A stretch of DNA of 64,000 nt. Source: Eubacteriaceae bacterium ES3 (lineage in GTDB: Bacteria > Bacillota > Clostridia > Eubacteriales > Eubacteriaceae). The notes under the pieces are model-generated. The model was not told the origin of the DNA. It searched no databases and was given only the letters and a program-made list of their open reading frames with translations. Every line of letters begins with the position of its first letter. Position 1 is the stretch's first letter. The stretch is taken from contig CP130741.1 in NCBI GenBank assembly GCA_030586155.1, positions 1,854,680-1,918,679 of the forward strand, read 5' to 3'. The position numbers and the translations under genes are program-made. Shown piece after piece: positions 32,642 to 40,781 of this stretch.

Positions 32642-33403
32642 TCAGTTTTTCGGCTGATTCTCCGAAATCGATCGATATAAGTCATTAATGCTGGATTCTC
32701 GCATCCGGTTACTGGGACCCGGGAATAAAATCAGATGACAGTGATGCAGCAACCGATCCAGCATGGCAGCCGTCATCTGTTCATCATAAAGGACATTGAC
32801 CCATCGGGAAAATTCCAGATTGGTATTAAGAATAATACTTCTGTTCTGATAACAGTCGGAGATAATCTCAAACAGCAGCTGGGAGCCCGTCCGATCCAGC
32901 GGCACATAGCCATATTCATCGAGAATAAGCAACTCAGCTTTATTCAGTTTTTTAAGAAAAGCAGTCAATGTTCCGGCTGCTTTTGCTTCAGAAAGCTTAT
33001 TGACCAGTGCCGCTGTTCGAAAAAATTTAACTGGTATACCCTGAAGGCAGGCTGCCACACCAAGGGCGGTTGACAACATGGTTTTACCGGTTCCGGTACC
33101 GCCGTACATGATGATATTTTTGTGGTCATTAATAAAAGCAAGTGATTTCAGGCTTTCAGGGGTCAGATCCGCAGGCAGCATGATTTCGTCAAAGCGGTAG
33201 CCTTCAAAAGTCTGACGGCTGTAGAATCCGGCACTGTTGACCAGCTTTTCAGTCCGGGAGATCTCCCGATACTGGAGTTCCTCGCTGAGAATCCGGTACA
33301 GATATTCCTGATGACTGTCACCTTCGGCAGTCTGAGCCAATTCGGCCAGGTTCCGGCTGAGACGCAGTTTCCGGCAGCATTCAGAGATTTCATTGTCAAG
33401 CAT
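32642..33403 (-). CDS. istB: IS21 helper ATPase IstB
   Basis: A 253-residue AAA+ ATPase of the IstB/DnaC type that loads the transposase on target DNA. Walker A is YGGTGTGKTML and Walker B is LLILDEYGY; the sensor block NTNLEFSRW follows. The ATG at 33403 lies in the sequence ATGCTTGA that overlaps the istA stop, with GGAGG upstream, the usual istA-istB coupling. The gene is intact. Confidence 0.95.
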   Translation of the reverse strand: MLDNEISECCRKLRLSRNLAELAQTAEGDSHQEYLYRILSEELQYREISRTEKLVNSAGFYSRQTFEGYRFDEIMLPADLTPESLKSLAFINDHKNIIMYGGTGTGKTMLSTALGVAACLQGIPVKFFRTAALVNKLSEAKAAGTLTAFLKKLNKAELLILDEYGYVPLDRTGSQLLFEIISDCYQNRSIILNTNLEFSRWVNVLYDEQMTAAMLDRLLHHCHLILFPGPSNRMRESSINDLYRSISENQPKN

Positions 33404-34927
33404 GGGGGCTAACCTCCTTCTGATTAAGTAGCCGGTCATAAGCATCCAGATTCGGCATCAGCGGCTGCATTTGAGGAATTCCGGGCTGCAGATTCATGGC
33501 CGGAAGTTCAGGAACATCGGCATACAGCCTCCGGTAGAGACTTGCAAGACTGTCAGCATCCTTTACCTGACAGGCAATGGCATGATCGACTGTATTCAGA
33601 GCGCTCTCAAAACCGGATCGATTGGTCAGTTCTGAAAGCAGTCTGATGACCTGAGCGGTTTCACTGTCTGAGCAGGAGGCCAAAAAAGACCGCATGGTTT
33701 CGGGCATCATTTCATAAATTCCCGAATATTTGACCGCTCGTGGTCGCTGAGATAACTGCTTCAGATAGGGCAGCCAGTCCATCTGTTCCTGTTTGCTGTC
33801 ACCGTATAATCGTCGATGGCGGACGATTTCTCTAAAGTTTTCATCCTGAATGATAACAGCAGCTGACGTCAGTACCAGATGAACCGAACACTGGGCATAT
33901 TTAGGGGCCACTGAATAGGCATGCCTGCCTTTATTCAGATAAACCTTTGCCCATTTGTCGGCTTTCAGGGTCTTATGCCCATTAAGATTAAAAGGAACAG
34001 ACGGCAATTCGCGCGATGCCTTCAGATCAGCCTGAAAACGCGATTCAATCGTCTCATCGTACCGGTAATGATCCCGCTGTGCATCCTCCTCGCATTGATT
34101 AAACAAACCACGATTATAATCCGGCAGTGACAGAAAGTGCGGAACCGGCACCAGAAAGTTACGGCGCTGATAGCCGACCTTGTTCTCAACATTGCCTTTT
34201 TCATGGCCTTCGTTTGGATTCATGAAGACTGCCTTGAAACCGTAATGTTCCCGGAAACGCTCGAATTTTTCGGTGAGTTTACGCCCACCGCCACGGATAA
34301 TGTCCGTAACAATAACTTTTGTGTTGTCAAACCAGAGTTCAGCCGGAACACACCCGATATGCCGAAAGATGGCATCAAGTCCTTCCAGCAGGCATTCCAT
34401 GTTTTCGCCGTAGAACAGCTGAAGATAACCTTTGTTGCTGTACGGAAAAGAGACCTCCAGGTATTTTCCGGTCAGCTTGCGGCCATTTTCATAAAATTCA
34501 GCAGTGCCAAAATCGACCTGCGCTTCGCCTGGTTGATGTACCAGTGGCAGAAATGCTTTTGGGTTCTGTTTAAAAATTTCTTTGTGTTTTTCTGCATAAT
34601 AACTGGCAACGGTCCGATAGGAACAGTCAAAACCGGGTGTTTCTTTCTGCAGACGTTCAAACACCCGTTTGGCGGTATGACGCTGTTTTCTGGGAGCAGA
34701 TTTGTCATTGAGCAGCCATTCATCGATGATCGCTTTATAAGGTTCTAACTTGGGACAGAATTTTTTTCAACTGCCGGCCTGGGTGCCGGTTCGTTGAAAT
34801 CCGTCTGATCAATATATTTGCGGACAGTCCGCCAGTCCATGTGCAGTGCTTCAGCGATTTGTGAAATATTTTCCCCTTTCTCATAAAACCGAAATCTGAT
34901 ATCATGTATTTGATCCATTGTGAGCAT
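33396..34927 (-). pseudogene. istA: IS21 transposase IstA, split by a -1 frameshift at an A7 run
   Basis: The first 55 or so codons (from ATG 34927, AAGGAGG upstream) encode the HTH region (ENISQIAEALHMDWRTVRKYID). The frame ends at TAG (34747-34745), but the -1 frame opens just upstream of it and continues without a stop to 33396. The joined product of about 510 residues is full length and carries the DDE residues in VDFGTAEF, WFDNTKVIV and GNVENKVGY. The switch can occur only in a window of about 30 nt that contains A-AAA-AAT (34767-34761), a slippery heptamer. So this is either a homopolymer mutation or programmed frameshifting. The terminal overlap with istB is intact. Confidence 0.85.
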
Positions 34928-35167
34928 TCTCCATTTCCTCCTTGTTCTTTGGTCAGATACAAGGATATTTGATTTGAGTTTTGCCCGCAATGGATTTTTG
35001 CATTATTCTGGATTTTGCAGCTTGCAATACTCTGGATTTTGCTTTTGCAACTTTCTGTATTTATAGCTTACACTAAACAAGTTTTACAAAAATACATAAA
35101 TCGTATGAGCGTATTTAACACAAAGGGGACTACATTTTTAGATTTTTTTTAAAAGGAGTGGTTTCAT

Positions 35168-36049
35168 TTGAAAAAGAAAAAAATCTTATTAATGCTTGTA
35201 CTTGTCTTGATCCTGGCATTCAGCTTTGCAGGTCCGACCTTTGCTGCCGATACTCAGGTCGTAGTGAATTTTGATGATTTAACTGGGCTCGATCCAGTTC
35301 CCGCTGACTATGCTGGACTAATATGGGAACCAGGATGGACCGTCTATCCAGACTTTGGAGAAAATATGCGTCCGTATTCGGCTCCGTATTCAGGCTATTT
35401 CTATTCTCCGTCTCAATCCTCAACCAGTATTGACTTTTCATCTCTAGGAACGGATGTCACCTTTGAAGGAGCATGGTTTAGCGGTATTGCCAATACGGGT
35501 ATTATCCATTTTGAAGGATGGCGTGATGGTGCAGTGGTGGCAAGCTCAGGAAACCTGATATTTGATATGACGAATTTCAGGACTCCAAGATATCTGGCTG
35601 CAGATTTTGGTGAGCCGGTCGATAAAGTTGTTATTTATTGCCTGATTTCACCAACTTCTTATAATGTATTCGCGATGGATGATTTCACCTATACGATTCC
35701 CGACACTACAATAGCAGTAGACTTTAATGTATCGTCCGATATTAATATTGGTTCAAAAGGTGTTCTGCCACTTACTATTCTTGGTTCAGAAGATTTTGAT
35801 GTCTCCCAAATTGCTCCTGAAACGATTCTAATTGGCAGTACCGGAATAAGTGAAAAAGGCAACAAACTCCAATTTTCACTTGACGACATAAATGCCGACG
35901 GTTATTTAGATGGCGTATTTAAAGTCAGTATTCCTGACCTTGTCTTAAACGGTGATCTAAATGAATTCACAAGCAGCTTAACCATTTCCGGTGCATTTTA
36001 TGATGGTTCTGTTTTTGAAGGAATTGATACAGTTAATATTGTTCCCTAA
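35168..36049 (+). CDS. Secreted protein with a calcium-loop-like C-terminal module
   Basis: A 293-residue exported protein with a signal peptide (KKKK, a hydrophobic stretch, cleavage near TFAAD). Residues 30-180 form a beta-rich domain that begins VVNFDDLTG, resembling the carbohydrate-binding or PEP-CTERM-type jelly-roll domains. Residues about 185-293 form a second module (GSKGVLPLTILGSEDFDV, then LDDINADGYLDGVF, then SGAFYDGSVFEGIDTV); the DxNxDGxxD loop resembles EF-hand or dockerin calcium sites. It starts with TTG at 35168 behind AAAGGAG. The IS21 element just upstream may have brought or displaced its promoter. The role is unknown; binding to surface sugar is a guess. Confidence 0.78.
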   Translation: MKKKKILLMLVLVLILAFSFAGPTFAADTQVVVNFDDLTGLDPVPADYAGLIWEPGWTVYPDFGENMRPYSAPYSGYFYSPSQSSTSIDFSSLGTDVTFEGAWFSGIANTGIIHFEGWRDGAVVASSGNLIFDMTNFRTPRYLAADFGEPVDKVVIYCLISPTSYNVFAMDDFTYTIPDTTIAVDFNVSSDINIGSKGVLPLTILGSEDFDVSQIAPETILIGSTGISEKGNKLQFSLDDINADGYLDGVFKVSIPDLVLNGDLNEFTSSLTISGAFYDGSVFEGIDTVNIVP

Positions 36050-36170
36050 TCTGATTCATTAGGTACACGAAAATCTTTCTTTAGAAAAATTGTTAATAAA
36101 AGCACTAAATGATTCAAAAATAAAGATTATCGCTGAAAGTTGGAAAAGGTGTCCCCCAATGTTAAACTTT

Positions 36171-36204
36171 AATCGGAGTAGTTTTTCTACTCCGATTTTT
36201 TTAT
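36171..36204 (+). terminator. Terminator of the secreted-protein gene
   Basis: AATCGGAGTAG (36171-36181) and CTACTCCGATT (36187-36197) form an 11-bp stem followed by TTTTTT. Confidence 0.92.
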
Positions 36205-36251
36205 TTCAGGCGTATTAATAAGGATAATTGTTTTTTTGGTATTAGCCTCTT

Positions 36252-36269
36252 TAGTGTCAGGCACTGGGC
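36252..36269 (+). repeat. Truncated family-1 repeat supplying a stop codon
   Basis: TAGTGTCAGGCACTGGGC matches the core of the family-1 repeats. The minus-strand gene at 36257 ends inside it: its last residues and TGA stop are encoded by the repeat. Confidence 0.45.
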
Positions 36270-36577
36270 ATTTGAAGTTCATAACCAAAATCTTTTAAGC
36301 GATTTTTACAAATTTCTCTTTCTTCATCTGTAAAGAGTTCATGGTATTCAGGCTTTAAAACTAATGCCTCTACAGATAAGTCAAGTCGATTATTCACCCA
36401 CAAAACTTCAAATCCATAAGTACCTCCACTTTTTGAGATTAGTTGTTTTGCCGCTTTTAATCCGCCTTCTCTTGACACAATTTGTATAAATCTTGAAGCA
36501 TTATATTTCAGTTCTTTCTTCGCAGTAAAATATATGCTGCTCATTTCTTCATGGAATTTGCTTTCTAATGCATTCAT
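36257..36577 (-). CDS. Small conserved hypothetical protein
   Basis: A 106-residue soluble protein of a type seen often in bacterial genomes, with the characteristic block YGFEVLWVNNRLDLSVEALVLKPEYHELFTDEEREICKNRLKDFGYEL. No function is established that I know of. GGAGGTC precedes the ATG. The final residues QMPSA and the stop come from an intergenic repeat, so the original C-terminus may have been lost. It lies between two IS21-family elements. Confidence 0.7.
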   Translation of the reverse strand: MNALESKFHEEMSSIYFTAKKELKYNASRFIQIVSREGGLKAAKQLISKSGGTYGFEVLWVNNRLDLSVEALVLKPEYHELFTDEEREICKNRLKDFGYELQMPSA

Positions 36578-36621
36578 TTAAGACCTCCATTATTTTATTT
36601 CATTCATAAATTAGTTAAGTA

Positions 36622-36700
36622 ATAAGTTAAGTTTGGCCTGGCACCGTCACCATAAAAAGTTTGTCCTCATTTGAACACAAAAGAACCGTCCCTTTGTGTT
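36622..36700 (+). repeat. Intergenic repeat, family 2 (copy 1)
   Basis: It contains AAGTTAAGTTTGGCC, TGGCACCGTCACC, TCCTCATTT and a 27-nt hairpin unit (36674-36700) with arms AACACAAA and TTTGTGTT around AGAACCGTCCC. The 27-nt unit is identical at 39525-39551. Confidence 0.75.
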
Positions 36701-36948
36701 TTACTCTGGAGGTATCATCAAAGACAATGATCATTGATCAGACTTCATTAAAAAATGACGGCTATCGGCTCATCACTCATTGAGTATTCTGCCGATGTAG
36801 AGCCACTCAATCCGATACCCAAAACCATGCAATCCGAAGCTGAGAGCCACCTGTTTAAAAAATCAAATCCGCTATAGAGAGCCACTTTTGTAAGTATTAA
36901 AATGAAGATGCGGGATAACCGTTATACTTACGGAAGGAGGACATAATT

Positions 36949-38511
36949 ATGTCCAAAGAAAAACAAATTTTGCAGCTCCGCCTTAAAGGATTCAGCCAGC
37001 GAAGAATTGCGGATACTTTAAAAGTATCCCGAAACACGGTATCCAAGGTGGTCAAAGCATGGGAAGCTCATCCAATTGATGATCCGGAGTTCCAGGCAAT
37101 TGATGAATCAAAGTTACACAGCCATCTGTTTCCGGAAGAAGAAAAAATTCCAGTGATGGTACCTCCTGACTATGATTACATCCACAAAGAATTGCTGAGA
37201 AATGGGGTGACCTTAAAACTGCTGTGGGAAGAATACGTTGATACCTGTCGGCAGACAGGCAAGCCGCCTTATATGTATTCTCAATTCTGCAAGCTATATC
37301 AGGATCATGTCAGTCAGAACCGTCTAACGATGCACATTCACCATAAGCCAGGCGACAAAATCATGGTTGACTGGGCAGGCTCGACCATGCCGCTATATGA
37401 TCAGGTTACGGGTGCAAGCTGCAAGGTATATCTCTTTGTTGCAACGCTGCCGTTTAGTATGTACTGTTTTGCAAGAGCCTGTCTGACGATGAAGGAAGAA
37501 GACTGGATTAATGCCCACATCAGTATGTATGACTACTTTGGAGCGTCAACACGGCTGCTCATCCCCGACAATCTGAAAGTTGGAGTGCTGAGCCATAAAA
37601 AGCATGAAGATCCAGTCATCAACCGGGCTTATCAGGAACTGGCGGATCATTATCATACGGCTCTGCTGCCAGCTCGAATCTTATCGCCAAAAGACAAAGC
37701 TGCTGTGGAGGGCTCAGTTGGTCTGCTGACCAGTCATGTAATTGGAAGACTCCGTAACCGTCAGTTTTTCAAACTGGAGGAGATGAATCAGGCGATTGAT
37801 AAAGAACTGGAAGAATTCAATCATTCTGATTTTCAAAAAAAGGAGGGTTCCCGCTACTCTGTCTTCGAGGAAGAAGAACTACCCTTTATGCAGTCGCTTC
37901 CCAGATTCCCCTATGAGTTTGCCCAATGGAAAACAGCAACGGTGCAGATGAACTACCACGTTTCAATTGACCATCAGTATTATTCGACGCCGTATGAATA
38001 TGTCCGAAAGAAAGTGGATCTACGTTATACCAAAAATATCATTGAAGTTTTCTACAAAGGAACCCGTCTTTGCAGTCACAAGCGGCTATACGGACGACGA
38101 GGCCAGTATTCAACTAATGTGGATCATATGCCGATCAACCACCAGCTTTACAGTGAATGGGATTCAGACCGTTTTTTAAAATGGGCCGAAGGTATTGGTC
38201 CGTCAACCAGAGAAGTGGTCCAAAAGTTGTTTGCTTCTTATCGTGTTGAAGAACAGGCTTACAAGGGGTGTCTGTCTCTGTTAAAACTGGCTGATCATTA
38301 TACAAACATTCGTCTGGAAAATGCCTGCAGCGTCGCACTTGAACATATTCCCAATCCACGGTACAAGAATATTAGACTGATTCTGGAAGCAGGGCAGGAT
38401 TCAGCCAGCGTTAAAAATCAAACCAAATCTGAACCATCATCTTCTGAAACGATCAACAAATATGCTTATGTTCGTGGCTCAGCTTATTATGGAGGTGACC
38501 ATGATGAATAA
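36949..38511 (+). CDS. istA: IS21 transposase IstA
   Basis: A 520-residue DDE transposase. The N-terminal HTH is LRLKGFSQRRIADTLKVSRN. The catalytic residues are visible in IMVDWAGSTM (Asp), LLIPDNLKVGV (Asp) and DKAAVEGSVGLL (Glu), followed by the C-terminal beta-barrel. GGAGGAC precedes the ATG. The 3' end overlaps istB by 11 bp. It differs strongly from the IstA of element A, so the two belong to separate branches of the family. Confidence 0.96.
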   Translation: MSKEKQILQLRLKGFSQRRIADTLKVSRNTVSKVVKAWEAHPIDDPEFQAIDESKLHSHLFPEEEKIPVMVPPDYDYIHKELLRNGVTLKLLWEEYVDTCRQTGKPPYMYSQFCKLYQDHVSQNRLTMHIHHKPGDKIMVDWAGSTMPLYDQVTGASCKVYLFVATLPFSMYCFARACLTMKEEDWINAHISMYDYFGASTRLLIPDNLKVGVLSHKKHEDPVINRAYQELADHYHTALLPARILSPKDKAAVEGSVGLLTSHVIGRLRNRQFFKLEEMNQAIDKELEEFNHSDFQKKEGSRYSVFEEEELPFMQSLPRFPYEFAQWKTATVQMNYHVSIDHQYYSTPYEYVRKKVDLRYTKNIIEVFYKGTRLCSHKRLYGRRGQYSTNVDHMPINHQLYSEWDSDRFLKWAEGIGPSTREVVQKLFASYRVEEQAYKGCLSLLKLADHYTNIRLENACSVALEHIPNPRYKNIRLILEAGQDSASVKNQTKSEPSSSETINKYAYVRGSAYYGGDHDE

Positions 38512-39247
38512 CGATACGCTAAGAAAGCTGAAACATATGCGTTTGCCGGTTTTTGCGCAAATTTACCAGGACCAGCTTGAAGATGAAATGGCCTATCTTT
38601 CAATGTCTTTTCAGGAAAGACTGGCTCTGATGGTTGATGCGGAGTTTGATTCCCGACATAATAACAATATTAAACGGCTTATCAAGGAGGCGAAATTCAA
38701 CAACTCAGCAGCATTTCTTGGTAATATCGAATATCTGCCGGATCGCCATTTAAACCGTGAATTGCTGGAAAGTCTGGCCACTAATGAATACATCCGTCAG
38801 GGGCTGAACGTCATTCTTGTCGGAGCCACCGGTTGCGGAAAAACCTATATTTCCAATGCCCTCGGGGTAAACGCCTGTCAGTCCGGTTACAAGACCCGGT
38901 ATATTCGTTTGCCGGATCTCTTTAGCGCCTTTGAAGCTGCCCGTATTCAGGGGAAGTATCATCATCTTCTCAATCAGTATAAAAAATGTTCTCTGATGAT
39001 TCTGGATGAGTTTCTGCTTGTCCCAACTACAGATACTGAGCAGCGGGATCTTCTGGAACTTGTGGAATGTCGTTGTGATCAGGCATCCATTATTATCTGT
39101 TCACAGCTAACTGCCGAAGGCTGGCATGAACGTTTAGGTGGTGGTGCGCTGGCTGATTCAATTCTTGACCGCATTGTTCCATCTGCTTATTCAATGATTA
39201 TTGATGGCGATGTTTCAATGCGCTGGCGAAAACGAACCATTAAATAA
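38501..39247 (+). CDS. istB: IS21 helper ATPase IstB
   Basis: A 248-residue AAA+ ATPase. Walker A is VGATGCGKTYI, Walker B is LMILDEFLL, with ICSQLTAEGWHERL after it. Two adjacent ATGs at 38501 and 38504 follow GGAGGTG; the first is listed. The start lies inside the istA stop region, which indicates coupling. It is intact. Confidence 0.95.
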   Translation: MMNNDTLRKLKHMRLPVFAQIYQDQLEDEMAYLSMSFQERLALMVDAEFDSRHNNNIKRLIKEAKFNNSAAFLGNIEYLPDRHLNRELLESLATNEYIRQGLNVILVGATGCGKTYISNALGVNACQSGYKTRYIRLPDLFSAFEAARIQGKYHHLLNQYKKCSLMILDEFLLVPTTDTEQRDLLELVECRCDQASIIICSQLTAEGWHERLGGGALADSILDRIVPSAYSMIIDGDVSMRWRKRTIK

Positions 39248-39377
39248 TTCAACTACCAGGGAGCTATCTCTAGTGGCTCCCTCTTTCGGAGCACTGGCTC
39301 TCGATAAAAGATTACCTGGCTCTATCACAGGAGATTGGTTGGCTCTGTCGCTTCATAATATACACTCATTAAAGGGC

Positions 39378-39480
39378 GGGTCAATTTTCAGTGTAAAAAA
39401 CATGATTTTTATATAAATTTGACCCACCAGTTATTAAACTGAGGTGGGTCAGGTTTAAATGAAAAAGTGGGTCAATTTTA
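39378..39480 (+). repeat. Cluster of GGGTCAATTTT-type repeats, probable relic of a transposon end
   Basis: GGGTCAATTTT occurs at 39378-39388 and 39470-39480, GTGGGTCA at 39444-39451 and 39467-39474, and the inverse TTTGACCC at 39418-39425. Spaced short repeats of this kind are typical of IS21-like ends, but no transposase frame adjoins them. Confidence 0.5.
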
Positions 39481-39496
39481 CTTGACAATCAACAGC

Positions 39497-39551
39497 AACG
39501 TCACCCTAAGTTTATCCTCATTTTAACACAAAAGAACCGTCCCTTTGTGTT
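39497..39551 (+). repeat. Intergenic repeat, family 2 (copy 2)
   Basis: ACGTCACC, TCCTCATTTT and the identical 27-nt hairpin unit (39525-39551) match copy 1. A separated piece AAGTTAAGTTAGGCC-TGGCACCGTCGCC follows at 39613-39640, so the order of the two halves is reversed relative to copy 1. Confidence 0.75.
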
Positions 39552-39656
39552 CACGAATTTTGAAAGATCATTCGGGTGTGGTTTTTAACCTTTACCCTAA
39601 CTATATCTTACAAGTTAAGTTAGGCCTGGCACCGTCGCCTAGAGACGAGGCACTAG

Positions 39657-40775
39657 TTACATTAATTCCCTTTTACATAAATCTAATACAGCTGCAATCA
39701 CTTGATCCATATCATAATATTTATATTCACCAAGTCGACCGCCAAAGATCACATTTTGCTCTGCTTCTGCCATTTTTTTGTACGCTTCATACAACTTACT
39801 GTTTTTCTCGTCATTTACCGGATAATATGGCTCATCACCAGGCTTCCACTCTGAACTGTATTCTCTACTAATTACCGTTTTTAGAAGATCATTTCCTTTC
39901 GAATCTTTACCAAACTCAAACCATTTATGTTCAATAATTCGTGTCCAAGGTGTTTCTCTATCGGTATAATTTACAGCAGCATTGCCTTGAAAATTTGGTA
40001 TATCCAAAAGTTCGTTTTCAAAACACACAGAACGATATTCAAGATTTCCTAAAGAATAGTTGAAATACCCATCAATTGGCCCAGTATAAACTACTTTTTG
40101 GGCAATGTGCTCTAACTCAGTCTTATTTTTCAAATAATCTGTATTAAGCTTTACCTCAATTCCTTCCAGCAGATTTTCAACCATTTTGGTATAACCACCC
40201 ATTGGTATACCCTGATAAAGTGCGTTAAAGTAGTTATTATCAAAAGTTAATCGAACCGGTAGCCGCTTAATAATAAACGGCGGAAGTTCTTTACAATCCC
40301 GCCCCCATTGCTTTTCGGTATATCCTTTTATCAGTTTTTCGAAAATGTCACGACCAACTAAAGAAATTGCCTGTTCTTCCAGATTCTTCGGTTCTCCACT
40401 AATCTCTGCACGCTGTTCATTTATTTTAGTTTCTGCTTCCTCTGGTGACACAACGCCCCACATTTTATTGAACGTGTACATATTAAAGGGCATCGAATAA
40501 AGTTCACCTTTATAATTTGCTACCGGTGAATTGGTAAACCGATTAAATTCCGCAAACTGCGTAATGTAATTCCAAACTATTTTATTGTTTGTGTGAAAAA
40601 TATGAGCCCCATACTTGTGCACATTTATCCCTTCAATTTCTTCAGTATAAACATTACCTGCAATGTTTGGTCTTTTGTCTATAACCAAAACTGATTTACC
40701 CACAGCTTTTGCTTCGTGTGCAAAAATTGCACCATAAAGGCCTGAACCTACAATTAAATAGTCATACATAAACAT
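39657..40775 (-). CDS. glf: UDP-galactopyranose mutase
   Basis: A 372-residue flavoenzyme that converts UDP-galactopyranose to UDP-galactofuranose. The FAD-binding motif is LIVGSGLYGAIFAHEAK at the N-terminus, followed by VLVIDKRPNIAGNVYTE and the substrate-site blocks KYGAHIFHTNN, FTNSPVANYKGELYSMPFNM and EKQWGRDCKELPPFIIKRLPVR. It implies that galactofuranose is part of the polymer made by this cluster. It is the last gene of the polysaccharide region, 6 bp after the flippase. ATGs at 40775 and 40769 are both possible. Confidence 0.96.
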   Translation of the reverse strand: MFMYDYLIVGSGLYGAIFAHEAKAVGKSVLVIDKRPNIAGNVYTEEIEGINVHKYGAHIFHTNNKIVWNYITQFAEFNRFTNSPVANYKGELYSMPFNMYTFNKMWGVVSPEEAETKINEQRAEISGEPKNLEEQAISLVGRDIFEKLIKGYTEKQWGRDCKELPPFIIKRLPVRLTFDNNYFNALYQGIPMGGYTKMVENLLEGIEVKLNTDYLKNKTELEHIAQKVVYTGPIDGYFNYSLGNLEYRSVCFENELLDIPNFQGNAAVNYTDRETPWTRIIEHKWFEFGKDSKGNDLLKTVISREYSSEWKPGDEPYYPVNDEKNSKLYEAYKKMAEAEQNVIFGGRLGEYKYYDMDQVIAAVLDLCKRELM

Positions 40776-40781
40776 TTTTCC

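Larger units (their letters stand above)
32507..35079 (-). mobile_element. IS21-family element A, complete
   Basis: The element is 2573 bp with TG...CA ends. The outer 35 bases of each end align (TGTTT..., then identical CAGAAAGTTGCAA), and further GTTGCAA-type repeats lie inside each end as is usual for IS21. A 7-bp target duplication AGTTTTA flanks it (32500-32506 and 35080-35086). It carries istA (frameshifted) and istB. Confidence 0.88.
36781..39364 (+). mobile_element. IS21-family element B, complete
   Basis: The element is 2584 bp with TG...CA ends. The terminal 30 bases align (TGnnTATTnTG, then AGAGCCAnnCAATC), and further AGAGCCA repeats lie inside both ends. The 5-bp target duplication is CTCAT (36776-36780 and 39365-39369). 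It is unrelated in sequence to element A and points the other way. Both genes are intact. Confidence 0.88.

Noticed and set aside
32507-39364. The two IS21 elements as a composite transposon
   Set aside because: They have unrelated ends and transposases, and each has its own target duplication (AGTTTTA and CTCAT), so they inserted independently.
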